Below, one piece after another: positions 42,750 through 50,921 of a stretch of 64,000 bases of DNA (position 1 is the stretch's first letter; every line of letters begins with the position of its first letter). Origin of the DNA: Phaeocystidibacter luteus (GTDB lineage: Bacteria > Bacteroidota > Bacteroidia > Flavobacteriales > Schleiferiaceae). The translations under genes and the position numbers were made by a program. Location of the stretch: positions 18,862 to 82,861 of the forward strand of contig NZ_WBVO01000014.1 in the NCBI RefSeq assembly GCF_008933115.1, written 5' to 3'. Under the pieces are notes generated by a model, which saw only the letters and a program-made list of their open reading frames with translations, was not told the DNA's origin and ran no database searches.

Positions 42750-43649
42750 ATGAAGAATCTACTATTCGCTTTTACTGTTCTCTGTAGTTTTAATGCCTTT
42801 GCCCAAGGAGATTCGTCTTCCGTGGGGTTGACCTTAAAAATGGCCACTGAAGAAATGATGCCGCCGTGGCAATGGGGCATGTGGAGCACGTTTACAGTTG
42901 ATCGTGATACCACTATTGGAGGTCAAGTTTACAATGTGGTCGAGTACGACTCACTTGCCGAGTTCATGTTTGTCACAGATAGCCGCGGTTTCGGAACGGA
43001 GGGGACATTTTTCATGCGAAAAGATGCGAACGGAGTACTTTATGCACGATTTGATAGCGCCATGTGTAACGGAGCTGGAGTTTCATATAATTCTGATATC
43101 AAAGTCCTCGATTATTCCATGCAAGTAGGAGATACGATTCAGTATCGCAATCTCATATCTACCGTTACGGCAGTTGATACTTTTTATCGAAATGGACTTC
43201 CTTACCGAATCATTGAACTCGACAATGGTTTGGAAAGGTGGTATGAAGGATTTGGCAGCAATCGTACTGTACTCCGAAAATGGCTCGTGGAATTTGAACA
43301 CAGAAGTCGTATTTACTGCGTTACGGATGTCAATGGAATTGTATTAGAACCATGGAAGTATTATGACTCCGTTTATACATGTGATTACAAGCTTAGCGAA
43401 ACGGAAGTGGAATCACCTGTCGAGCCCAAGCTATTAGTCCAGAACGGCAACCTCATTCTCTCCGGATATTCAAAGGATGTATCCAAGGTCGTAATGTTCA
43501 ACTCAGCTGGGCAAAAAGTTCAAGAATGGGATTTCCATGGCCATCAGAACATCGAGGATTTCCCAATGACTCTCAAAGATACCCACGCACCTGGACTTTA
43601 CGTGGTTTATGTGTCTGGTTTGAAGAGTTTTAAGGTTTGGGTTGAGTAG
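42750..43649 (+). CDS. Small secreted protein with probable T9SS type A-like C-terminus
   Basis: 299 residues. The ATG at 42750 gives a clear signal peptide (MKNLLFAFTVLCSFNAFAQ). A longer frame from 42555 is rejected because it starts inside repeat copy C. The mature part is beta-rich, with cysteines in DSAMCNGAG, IYCVTDV and YTCDYKL and no family I recognise. The last ~75 residues (LLVQNGNLILSGYSKDVSKV to LKSFKVWVE) look like a divergent T9SS sorting domain. A possible -7 box TACCTTTA lies at 42727-42734. Repeat copy D begins on the base after the stop codon. Confidence 0.78.
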   Translation: MKNLLFAFTVLCSFNAFAQGDSSSVGLTLKMATEEMMPPWQWGMWSTFTVDRDTTIGGQVYNVVEYDSLAEFMFVTDSRGFGTEGTFFMRKDANGVLYARFDSAMCNGAGVSYNSDIKVLDYSMQVGDTIQYRNLISTVTAVDTFYRNGLPYRIIELDNGLERWYEGFGSNRTVLRKWLVEFEHRSRIYCVTDVNGIVLEPWKYYDSVYTCDYKLSETEVESPVEPKLLVQNGNLILSGYSKDVSKVVMFNSAGQKVQEWDFHGHQNIEDFPMTLKDTHAPGLYVVYVSGLKSFKVWVE

Positions 43650-44335
43650 GGTCGCGCTCCGCTGTCGCGGAGGCGAAAGGTCAACGCCTGCGGCGGTCGA
43701 AAGGTGCCTCCCTACGGTCGGCAAAGGAATCCGCCTACCGGCCGATAAGGCGCCTGCCTTCGGCATGCGCAAGGCGTCCTTCGGCCGCAAGGATTGACGC
43801 CTTCGGCGGTCAATAAGGCCTCGTTCCTCGGCAAGATAGGCCTGACCATTCGACATAAGCTATAGCCCCGGGTTCAACTTGAATCCAAGTACCACGTGGC
43901 TTTAGCCCGTGGTATCAGTAAGGGCCACTCCAAATGCCACAGGGCTTTAGCCCGTGGTACGAAAAAAGTTTCCTCAAAATGCCTCCGGGACTTCAGCCCG
44001 AGGTATCGGTAAGAGCCACTCCAATTACCACAGAGCTTTAGCCCGTGGCCCATTAGTCTTAGCTCCGCCGTCCAACTCCCGAATCGGCTTCGCCTCTCGG
44101 GATTCCTCCTTGCAGTCGGAACCTCCAATTCTAACTCTGCCGTCCGACCCTCTAACCCTCCAACCCTCTAAATCTCCAACTCCCGAATCGGCTTCGCCTC
44201 TCGGGATTCCTCCTTCCAGTCGGAACCTCCAATTCTAGCTCTGCCGTCCAACCCTCTAACCCTCTAACCCTCTAAATCTCCAACTCCCGAATCGGCTCCG
44301 CCTCTCGGGATTCCTCCTTGCAGTCGGAACCTCCA
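43650..44335 (+). repeat. Composite intergenic repeat, copy D
   Basis: Hairpin-word module at 43650-43835: eight words separated by AAGG, ending in CCTCGTTCCTCGGCAAG. Four REP-like palindromes follow at 43890-43914, 43936-43959, 43981-44004 and 44026-44049. S units start at 44074, 44178 and 44282 (period 104 bp, third partial), with CCCTCTAA octamers between. No spacing separates it from the preceding stop codon. Confidence 0.9.
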
Positions 44336-44400
44336 AAAATTTCTGCTCCCCTTTCCGTATTTTGTGTTACCCAAGCACAACCCAACACCACACCTTTGTA

Positions 44401-44414
44401 TCTCAAATTTGAGA
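44401..44414. promoter_or_regulatory. Perfect 14-bp palindrome next to the AraC-type start codon
   Basis: TCTCAAATTTGAGA is a perfect inverted repeat ending 2 bp before the ATG at 44417. Possible operator (autoregulation); it could also form an mRNA hairpin masking the start. Confidence 0.45.
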
Positions 44415-44416
44415 AG

Positions 44417-45328
44417 ATGTCAGAAGAAGTTATCCGTATCAAGTCCATTTCACAAATGCACGAGCTCGTTGGAGCGCCCAAGCCTAATCATCCGCTCATC
44501 AGTGTGGTGCTAAATGAAGACATGGGTGAGTACAAGAGCATTCCTGCAGGTACAAGCCTTTCCATGAATCTCTATCAGATTTGGTTAAAAGGTGGTCATT
44601 GTGGTGTGCAATACGGTCGGAAGCATTACGATTTCGAAGAAGGAGTGATGACTTTCACCCCGCCCAATCAGGTGATGACAATGACGGAAGATACGGCCGT
44701 GGACGGTGATGGCGGATGGGGTATATTCTTTCATCCAGATTTAATTCGGACATCCCCTCTAGGTGAGAATATCGACGCATATTCTTTCTTCAATTATGAG
44801 TCGCACGAAGCTCTTCATCTTTCGGATAAAGAGAAAAAGACGCTGCGCGATTGTGTGGACAATATCATCGAGGAAATCACAGATAGAATCGATGATCACA
44901 GTCAACGTGTAATTGTTTCAAACCTCGAGCTTCTATTGAATTATTGTGCGCGTTATTACGACCGACAATTCAACACCAGAACTACAGCTCACAAAGCCAT
45001 AGTTACTCAGGTTGATGCCATTCTCAAGAAGTACATTGATGAGGGCGAATTGTCCATGAATGGGCAACCTTCCGTGAACGTGTTGGCAGAACGCGTACAT
45101 CTTTCAGCTAACTACCTGAGCGATCTCTTAAAAAAGGAAACCGGTCGCTCCGCCAAGGATCACATCAACGAGTTTCTCATTGGTCGAGCCAAACGAGCCC
45201 TTCTCACATCTCAAGATTCCATTAGCGAAATTGCCTACGAACTAGGCTTCAATTACCCGCATTACTTCAGCAGGCTGTTTAAGGCGAAAACGGGGTTGAC
45301 GCCGAATGAGTTTAGGATGCAGAATTGA
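44417..45328 (+). CDS. AraC-family transcriptional regulator
   Basis: 303 residues. The N-terminal cupin-like sensor (~20-110; LYQIWLKGGHCGVQYG, MTFTPPNQVMTM) precedes a C-terminal double helix-turn-helix (~205-303). Both recognition parts are visible (VLAERVHLSANYLSDLLKK, then ISEIAYELGFNYPHYFSRLF) with the closing TGLTPNEFR. The inducer is unknown. The ATG at 44417 is chosen because the longer frame from 44318 begins inside the S unit of repeat copy D. Confidence 0.9.
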   Translation: MSEEVIRIKSISQMHELVGAPKPNHPLISVVLNEDMGEYKSIPAGTSLSMNLYQIWLKGGHCGVQYGRKHYDFEEGVMTFTPPNQVMTMTEDTAVDGDGGWGIFFHPDLIRTSPLGENIDAYSFFNYESHEALHLSDKEKKTLRDCVDNIIEEITDRIDDHSQRVIVSNLELLLNYCARYYDRQFNTRTTAHKAIVTQVDAILKKYIDEGELSMNGQPSVNVLAERVHLSANYLSDLLKKETGRSAKDHINEFLIGRAKRALLTSQDSISEIAYELGFNYPHYFSRLFKAKTGLTPNEFRMQN

Positions 45329-45333
45329 ATGCG

Positions 45334-45807
45334 GGGATCGACGCCTTCGGCGGTCGAAAGGAATCCGCCTGGCGGCGGAAAGGTGCCTCCCTGCGGTCGG
45401 CAAGAATCGCTCCGCCCTTCGGCGGAGGATAAGGCGCTTGCCTTTGGCATGCGCAAGGCGTCCTTCGGCCGCAAGGATCGACGCCTGCGGCGGTCGATAA
45501 GGCCTCGTGCCTCGGCAAGTTAGCCTAACCATTCGAAATAGGATATAGCCTCGGGTTCAACTTGAATCCAATTACCACGGGGCTTTAGCCCGTGGTGCCC
45601 AAAAGGTTTCCTCCGAATGCCACGTGGCTTTAGCCCGTGGCCCATTAGTCTTAGCTCCGCCGTCCATCTCCCGAATCGGCTTCGCCTCTCGGGATTCCTC
45701 CTTTCAGTCGGAACCTCCATCTCCCGAATCGGCTTCACCTCTCGGGATTCCTCCTTGCAGTCGGAACCTCCAATTCTAGCTCTGCCGTCCAACCCTCTAA
45801 ATCTCCA
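45334..45807 (+). repeat. Composite intergenic repeat, copy E
   Basis: Hairpin-word module at 45334-45520: eight words separated by AAGG or AAG, ending in the terminal word with one change (CCTCGTGCCTCGGCAAG). Two REP-like palindromes follow at 45573-45597 and 45619-45641. Two S units start at 45663 and 45717 (period 54 bp). A CCCTCTAA/ATCTCCAA tail then runs without loss of the 8-bp register into the array at 45808. Confidence 0.9.
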
Positions 45808-45832
45808 AAAGTCTATAAGTCTAATAGTCTAG
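45808..45832. repeat. Short 8-bp-periodic repeat (AGTCTATA type)
   Basis: AGTCTATA, AGTCTAAT, AGTCTAGA in register with the preceding ATCTCCAA octamers. This joins the CCCTCTAA and GACTTATG-type arrays into one family. It ends at the ars operator. Confidence 0.7.
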
Positions 45833-45838
45833 AATATT

Positions 45839-45854
45839 ATCGTAATATTGCGAT
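45839..45854. promoter_or_regulatory. ArsR operator overlapping the ars promoter -7 region
   Basis: ATCGTAATATTGCGAT is a near-perfect palindrome (14 of 16 positions) of the ATCG..AATATT..CGAT kind bound by ArsR/SmtB repressors. It contains TAATATTG (45843-45850), one mismatch from the -7 consensus TAnnTTTG, so repressor binding would block the polymerase. ArsR starts at 45869. Confidence 0.65.
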
Positions 45855-45868
45855 GAATTTACACCGCC

Positions 45869-46198
45869 ATGGGGACCTCGAAAACAGAACTATTTGAAAA
45901 AGAGCAGGTTGCGGTTGCTGAGCTGTGCAAGGCTCTCGCACATCCTGCACGAATTGCCATCCTAGAGTATTTGCTGAAAATTGAAGGGTGCGCCAACCGA
46001 GACCTTGTTGAGGAGGTTGGACTTGCCCAAGCAACGGTGAGTCAGCATTTGAGGGAACTGAAACGCGTACAGCTTGTACAAGGCACTGTTTCTGGAGCCT
46101 CTATGAATTATTGTGTCAATGTGGACGGCTGGAAAAAAGCCAAGACCCTCATAGATAACTTGCTTTCTCAAACACCAAAATCAATCAACAACTGCTAA
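45869..46198 (+). CDS. arsR: ArsR-family metal(loid)-responsive repressor
   Basis: 109 residues, winged helix with the ArsR signature (LCKALAHPARIAILEYL, then the recognition helix AQATVSQHLRELKRVQLV). Cysteines at 20, 41, ~88 and 109 could bind As(III), but the classical CVC metal motif is absent, so the sensor site is of another type. The stop and the next ATG overlap (TAATG). It is the first gene of arsR-arsC-acr3. Confidence 0.9.
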   Translation: MGTSKTELFEKEQVAVAELCKALAHPARIAILEYLLKIEGCANRDLVEEVGLAQATVSQHLRELKRVQLVQGTVSGASMNYCVNVDGWKKAKTLIDNLLSQTPKSINNC

Positions 46199-46806
46199 TG
46201 TTTTATCCGGAGATTAAAACAGCACTTGCGGAAATTTCAAGAATCACTATTGACGATAGCCGCAAAGAAAAACTTAAGGTTCTAGAAGATTACCTGCTGA
46301 TGACGCTGAGAACCAGGAAGAAGTCGACCTTGAACTTTATTTGTACGCACAACAGCCGCAGAAGCCAATTTGCACAGGCTTGGTCCATGCTCATGGCCGA
46401 GCACTTTTCACTGAACATTGCTTCGTATTCTGGCGGCGTGGAAGAAACCGATTTTTATCCTTCGGTAGGAGATGCGCTTATGCGAGACGGTTTCAAAGTG
46501 ACACCACATTCAGAGAATGGGGTTTCAATCCAATATCGCGAGGACGTGGAACCAGTGCACTTCTACAGCAAATTATATGATCAAGGAGATATTGCCGAAC
46601 CACCTTTTGCGGCAACTATGACGTGTGCTGAGGCCGATGAGAATTGCCCATTCATCCCAGGGGCTGAAATCAGGATTCCACTGAATTACGAAGATCCAAA
46701 GGTGTCTGATGGCACCGACAGGGAGGCTGATGCCTATTTTGAGAGATCGCGCCAAATTGCTTCCGAACTATTCTACACTTTCTACCGCGTAAAGCAACAA
46801 TTGTAA
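46198..46806 (+). CDS. arsC: Thioredoxin-coupled arsenate reductase (LMW phosphatase fold)
   Basis: 202 residues. The P-loop CTHNSRRS (Cys49-x5-Arg55-Ser) is the phosphatase-like arsenate site. The resolving pair Cys143/Cys150 (CAEADENC) is followed by PFIPGAE. This is the low-molecular-weight-phosphatase class that passes electrons through three cysteines to thioredoxin. It reduces As(V) to As(III) for export by the next gene. The N-terminal ~40 residues are longer than in the short Gram-positive enzyme. It overlaps both neighbours by one base. Confidence 0.88.
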   Translation: MFYPEIKTALAEISRITIDDSRKEKLKVLEDYLLMTLRTRKKSTLNFICTHNSRRSQFAQAWSMLMAEHFSLNIASYSGGVEETDFYPSVGDALMRDGFKVTPHSENGVSIQYREDVEPVHFYSKLYDQGDIAEPPFAATMTCAEADENCPFIPGAEIRIPLNYEDPKVSDGTDREADAYFERSRQIASELFYTFYRVKQQL

Positions 46807-47840
46807 TGGCTACCAAGAAACTAAGCACCCTCGACCGATTTCTTACCCTTTGGATTTTCGCCGCTATGGCATTGGGTGTCGGCATCGGATATTTCGTTCC
46901 ATCGACACCCGATTTCATCAATCAATTCAGCTCAGGCTCAACTAACATTCCTATTGCGATTGGTCTCATATTGATGATGTATCCGCCGCTAGCCAAGGTA
47001 AACTACCGTGCGCTGCCCCGCGTTTTTCGCGACGTAAAGACACTCACACTTTCCCTGGTCCTCAACTGGGTCATCGGTCCGGTTTTGATGTTCAGCCTTG
47101 CATTGATTTTCTTGCGTGACCAGCCTGAGTATATGGTTGGACTCATTCTAATCGGATTGGCTCGATGCATTGCTATGGTAGTTGTGTGGAATGATCTCGC
47201 GGAAGGAAGCAGCGAATACGGCGCTGGGCTCGTCGCGCTCAATAGCATCTTCCAAGTCTTTGCCTACAGTTTCTACGCGTGGATTTTCATCACCATTCTT
47301 CCACCGTATTTCGGTGTGGAAGGCGCAATTGTCGACATTTCCATTGCTGATATAGCTGAGAGTGTCGCGCTTTATTTGGGACTTCCATTTGCCATGGGAT
47401 TCTTATCTAGAATCATCCTCATAAAAGCAAAAGGGGAGGAGTGGTACACTCAGAAATTCATCCCTTTCATTTCTCCAATGACGCTCATCGCGTTGCTGTT
47501 CACCATTGTGGTTATGTTTTCCTTGAAAGGAGAATTGATTGTGGCTATTCCAATGGATGTCGTCGCCATCGCTATTCCTCTTCTGGTATACTTTGCTTTG
47601 ATGTTCTTTATCGGTTTCTTTCTCAGCAAGGCCACGGGAGCCAAGTACGACAAAACCGCATCGATTGCATTCACAGCGGCCGGAAACAACTTTGAGCTAG
47701 CTATTGCCGTGGCTATTGCGGTATTTGGCTTGAACAGTGGGCAAGCTTTCGCCGGGGTGATAGGTCCTCTCGTTGAAGTTCCAGCCTTAATTCTTCTGGT
47801 AAGAGTTTCTTTCTGGCTCCGTTCAAGATGGAAAGCATAG
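46806..47840 (+). CDS. acr3: Acr3-family arsenite efflux permease
   Basis: 344 residues with ten membrane helices. Acr3 signatures are present: [27 protein letters not shown] with the essential Cys121 after Arg120, and the C-terminal [18 protein letters not shown] helix with [10 protein letters not shown]. It expels As(III) formed by ArsC. Last gene of the operon. Confidence 0.93.
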   Translation: MATKKLSTLDRFLTLWIFAAMALGVGIGYFVPSTPDFINQFSSGSTNIPIAIGLILMMYPPLAKVNYRALPRVFRDVKTLTLSLVLNWVIGPVLMFSLALIFLRDQPEYMVGLILIGLARCIAMVVVWNDLAEGSSEYGAGLVALNSIFQVFAYSFYAWIFITILPPYFGVEGAIVDISIADIAESVALYLGLPFAMGFLSRIILIKAKGEEWYTQKFIPFISPMTLIALLFTIVVMFSLKGELIVAIPMDVVAIAIPLLVYFALMFFIGFFLSKATGAKYDKTASIAFTAAGNNFELAIAVAIAVFGLNSGQAFAGVIGPLVEVPALILLVRVSFWLRSRWKA

Positions 47841-47841
47841 T

Positions 47842-47849
47842 TACCTTTG
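47842..47849 (+). promoter_or_regulatory. Putative -7 box TACCTTTG 4 nt before a start codon
   Basis: An exact -7 match begins 1 bp after the acr3 stop codon. The ATG at 47854 follows after only CGGA. As at 19012, transcription from here would be leaderless or nearly so. Confidence 0.45.
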
Positions 47850-47853
47850 CGGA

Positions 47854-48318
47854 ATGAAGTACCGTCGATTGACAAAGGAGGAGTTCGAAGAGCTCCATGA
47901 GGAGTTTATCATGTTTTTGTCTGCCAACACCATTACTGGTGAAGATTGGAAGGTGATTGTATCCGAAACCCCGGAGAAAGCGGAAGAGTTGATGGATATG
48001 TTCAGCGATATTGCATTTGACAAGGTATTAGGTCAAAACGAATACGTTGAGCGCATCACGGAGACGGAGTTCATGAGTGCCCGATTTTCGGATGAAAGCG
48101 CCGAAATGATTCTCCTCAGATCAGTAAGTGGCCAGCCTTTGCCGACGAACTGGGAAGCAGCTGAAATGAAAAAAGCCTTGGATGACAAGGCTTTTGAACT
48201 CTTTACGGGAGTTAAGAAGTACAACTTGCTTCGCGAGCAAGAGATGTTTCAACTCATTCAGCAGGGAGCGTCTTTCTCAAAAGGGGAGAACTTCGCCAAG
48301 CTGAAGTCGCTACTCTAA
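47854..48318 (+). CDS. DUF6495-type hypothetical protein
   Basis: 154 residues, cytoplasmic, acidic and helical. The start MKYRRLTKEEFEELHEEFIMFL and the EDWKVI...FSDIAFDKVL region match what I know as the DUF6495 family of Flavobacteriia, for which no function is known. It lies 13 bp after acr3 on the same strand but probably has its own promoter. It ends one base before the convergent thioredoxin-fold gene. Confidence 0.75.
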   Translation: MKYRRLTKEEFEELHEEFIMFLSANTITGEDWKVIVSETPEKAEELMDMFSDIAFDKVLGQNEYVERITETEFMSARFSDESAEMILLRSVSGQPLPTNWEAAEMKKALDDKAFELFTGVKKYNLLREQEMFQLIQQGASFSKGENFAKLKSLL

Positions 48319-48879
48319 CTATTCTGTAGCATTTACGGTTTCAACACGTTCGATACTGCGCTGCTGTGGACGTTTGTTGGCTACAAACTCTTCCCAAGGA
48401 GTGGTGCGGAAGTGACCTTCGCCCATAAACTCGGCAATTAGCAGGAAGTTGGACGCTTCTTGAAATCCCGGTACAGCTTGGATGTAATTGAAGTTCTCAT
48501 CGAAGAACACAACGGTAGGGTAGCTGAGCTTACCCTGGAGCATGGCGGCTGCCAACTCGTGATATCCTCTTCGTCCGCGTGGAACGTAGACAAACTTCTC
48601 GCCTTTGTATTCAACGGTATCTCTGCTCTCGCCATCGAACTTCACATTTAAGAAATGCTCGTTCATGTAGGCGGCAACGGCAGAATCGTGGAAAGTAACC
48701 GCATCCATGCGCTTACACCATCCACACCAGTCGGTGTAGACGTCGATAAAAACGGGACGATGGTCGCCGTTTTCTTGAGCTTCAACGGCCTCTTCAAAGG
48801 TCATCCATTGAATCTCTTCTTGTGCACTCAAACTCAGGGCTCCGAGAATGAATGCGGCAAACAACATAATCTTCTTCAT
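48319..48879 (-). CDS. Secreted thioredoxin-fold protein (DUF255/thioredoxin_7-like)
   Basis: 186 residues from the ATG at 48879: signal peptide 1-20 (LGALSLSAQ), then a thioredoxin fold with redox motif DWCGWCKRMD (Cys52, Cys55) and cis-proline in KLSYPTVVFFD. Likely a periplasmic thiol reductant or isomerase. A start at 48909 is rejected because it lies in the upstream terminator and loses the signal peptide. Confidence 0.85.
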   Translation of the reverse strand: MKKIMLFAAFILGALSLSAQEEIQWMTFEEAVEAQENGDHRPVFIDVYTDWCGWCKRMDAVTFHDSAVAAYMNEHFLNVKFDGESRDTVEYKGEKFVYVPRGRRGYHELAAAMLQGKLSYPTVVFFDENFNYIQAVPGFQEASNFLLIAEFMGEGHFRTTPWEEFVANKRPQQRSIERVETVNATE

Positions 48880-48888
48880 GGGATAAAA

Positions 48889-48926
48889 ATAAAAAAAGCA
48901 GAGCGCCAACTGTGTTAACGCTCTGC
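48889..48926 (-). terminator. Terminator of the POT transporter gene
   Basis: On the minus strand GCAGAGCG (48926-48919) pairs with CGCTCTGC (48905-48898), then seven Ts. It lies between the transporter stop (48954) and the thioredoxin-fold start (48879). Confidence 0.8.
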
Positions 48927-48953
48927 CAAGATTATCCTTACGGAAGGTAATAT

Positions 48954-50873
48954 TTAGTGTGCATCTACCTCTGCTTCTTCTTCGCTCATTTCGCGTTCAG
49001 CTTCTTCAACTCCGTGAGTGAGTTTCTTAAGCTTCTTCAAGAATAAGATGAGGAGAATACTGAAGGCAATTGTAAAGATTGTGATGGAAATGAATGTTCT
49101 CAACTCACGCTCGTTTACAGCTTGGAACACAGCGATGTCACCACTGTAATTAGACACTTTAACTGAGTACTGATCTGTTGGAGAATCAGCATCTTCCAAT
49201 GCCTTGAGTGCCTTTTGATCTGTTTCGTTCTCCAACTTAAAGTTCACTACTTGTGGAGAAGCAGCAGTTGCTTCATACTCTGTAAGAACTTCAGCCAGGC
49301 GAGGAGCCATGGTATCTTTCTCAATGTTGAAGAGATCTGTTACGTTTTCACCTTCGTGGAGAAGTACAATTTGACCGTTGTCCAAGTAAGCTTCGCCGTC
49401 GAAGTTCATGTTCAAGGCCTTTGTGATTACAGAATCTTCAACCCAGCCCGAAATCTGCGCATTTTCTGCAACAAGATTGATGTGAATTGGCTCAGACTGT
49501 GAAGCCTCACCAATGGCACCGGCAACTTTGTTTCCTAGTCCAGTCGCGGCAAAGTATACACCCATCATAATTGATACGTACTTCGCAGGGGCAAGTTTGG
49601 TGATGAAAGAAAGCGCAACAGGAGAGAGGCTCAATTCACCCAATGTGTGGAGTAGGTACGCCAAGATGATCCATACCAAGGCAGCTTCTCCCGTGGCGAG
49701 AACCTCGAGTGACGCTTTTGCCATAAACAAGAAACCAAGACCCATAATGATGGTACCAATGGCCATCTTGAATAGAGATGAGCTCTCCTTTCCTTTCTTC
49801 TTTCTAAACGCCCAGAAGTTGGCTACAATAGCACCAAAGATGATGATGAAGATGGCATTAACTGATTGGAATACAGAGGCAGGAATCTCCCAGCCCAAAA
49901 CCATTCGGTTTACTTTCTCTTTCGTGTAGATGTTCATCAATCCACCCGCTTGCTCAAATGCTCCCCAGAATACAATTACTAGGATGAAGCTAAGTAAGAG
50001 AACCACGTAACGGTCTTTCTCAATTTGCGTGAGTTCGGTGTAAATCACCATCATCATTCCCACTACAAATGCGAGGAAGATGGTGAGCAAGCCATAGCCC
50101 ACAGTTCCAGTAGCGGTAAGGCCAATTCCCAAGGCGATTAGAAGTCCTGTGACGAACATAGGAACCCCAGGCTTCATGAGCTTAGAGAAGAGTCGTCCGA
50201 GACTATCTTCATTCTTACCGTCGGCGCTCTTAACCGGAGCCTCTCCGACCCCAATCAAGTGTTTCTGCCCGAGCATGAATACAAGCTGACCTAGCAACAT
50301 ACCTACACCGGCCATACCGAAGCCCCAGTGCCATCCAATTTCTTCGCCTACATAACCAACCGCCAAGGCAGCTGCCGCGGCACCAATGTTAATGCCGATG
50401 TAGAAAATTGTAAATCCTTTATCTCTGCGGATGTCACCTTCTTTATACAATCCACCGACCATTGTCGAGATGTTTGGCTTCAAACCACCCACACCAAGTA
50501 CAATGAGCAATAGACCTAGATAGAAGGCCCACATTTGTTCTACGGCCAAAATACCGTGACCAGCCACGAGAATTAAACCACCGTAGAGTACACTCTTTTT
50601 CTGACCAATTAATTTATCTGCTATGATACCGCCAGGGATGGACATCACGTACACGAGCATTGTGTACCATCCATAAAGCGCGAGTGCGTCGCCCTCAGCC
50701 CAGCCTAAACCTGCATTTTCTGCTGTTACTGATGCGGTGATGTACAATACCAAAATGGCACGCATACCGTAGTAAGAGAAGCGTTCCCACATCTCGGTGA
50801 AGAAGAGAACGTAGAGTCCCATCGGGTGTCCAAAGAGCTCTTTTCTCTTAATGTTCTGCGTATCGTTACTCAT
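48954..50873 (-). CDS. POT/PTR2-family proton-dependent oligopeptide transporter
   Basis: 639 residues, MFS fold. POT motifs are visible: FTEMWERFSYYGMRAIL in helix 1, PGGIIADKLIG, and the PTR2 signature FTIFYIGINIGA. Imports di- and tripeptides with protons. Compared with the ~500-residue standard, it carries an extra soluble insert (~475-595) before the last helix and an acidic C-terminal tail (REMSEEEAEVDAH). The dipeptidyl-peptidase gene lies 48 bp upstream on the same strand, so peptide cleavage and uptake may be co-expressed. Confidence 0.9.
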   Translation of the reverse strand: MSNDTQNIKRKELFGHPMGLYVLFFTEMWERFSYYGMRAILVLYITASVTAENAGLGWAEGDALALYGWYTMLVYVMSIPGGIIADKLIGQKKSVLYGGLILVAGHGILAVEQMWAFYLGLLLIVLGVGGLKPNISTMVGGLYKEGDIRRDKGFTIFYIGINIGAAAAALAVGYVGEEIGWHWGFGMAGVGMLLGQLVFMLGQKHLIGVGEAPVKSADGKNEDSLGRLFSKLMKPGVPMFVTGLLIALGIGLTATGTVGYGLLTIFLAFVVGMMMVIYTELTQIEKDRYVVLLLSFILVIVFWGAFEQAGGLMNIYTKEKVNRMVLGWEIPASVFQSVNAIFIIIFGAIVANFWAFRKKKGKESSSLFKMAIGTIIMGLGFLFMAKASLEVLATGEAALVWIILAYLLHTLGELSLSPVALSFITKLAPAKYVSIMMGVYFAATGLGNKVAGAIGEASQSEPIHINLVAENAQISGWVEDSVITKALNMNFDGEAYLDNGQIVLLHEGENVTDLFNIEKDTMAPRLAEVLTEYEATAASPQVVNFKLENETDQKALKALEDADSPTDQYSVKVSNYSGDIAVFQAVNERELRTFISITIFTIAFSILLILFLKKLKKLTHGVEEAEREMSEEEAEVDAH

Positions 50874-50921
50874 AGAACTGTTGTTAGATTAAATAGTCTA
50901 GGCTTTTCGAGAATCGCCAAA

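Noticed and set aside
44318..44416. N-terminal extension of the AraC-family regulator
   Set aside because: Starts in the last S unit of copy D and crosses the palindrome; the ATG at 44417 gives a standard AraC N-terminus.
30359..45837. Insertion sequence or integron explanation for the composite repeats
   Set aside because: No transposase or integrase gene, no terminal inverted repeats enclosing a gene, and no target duplications that I can see; the attC-like folding of single palindromes is not matched by integron core sites.
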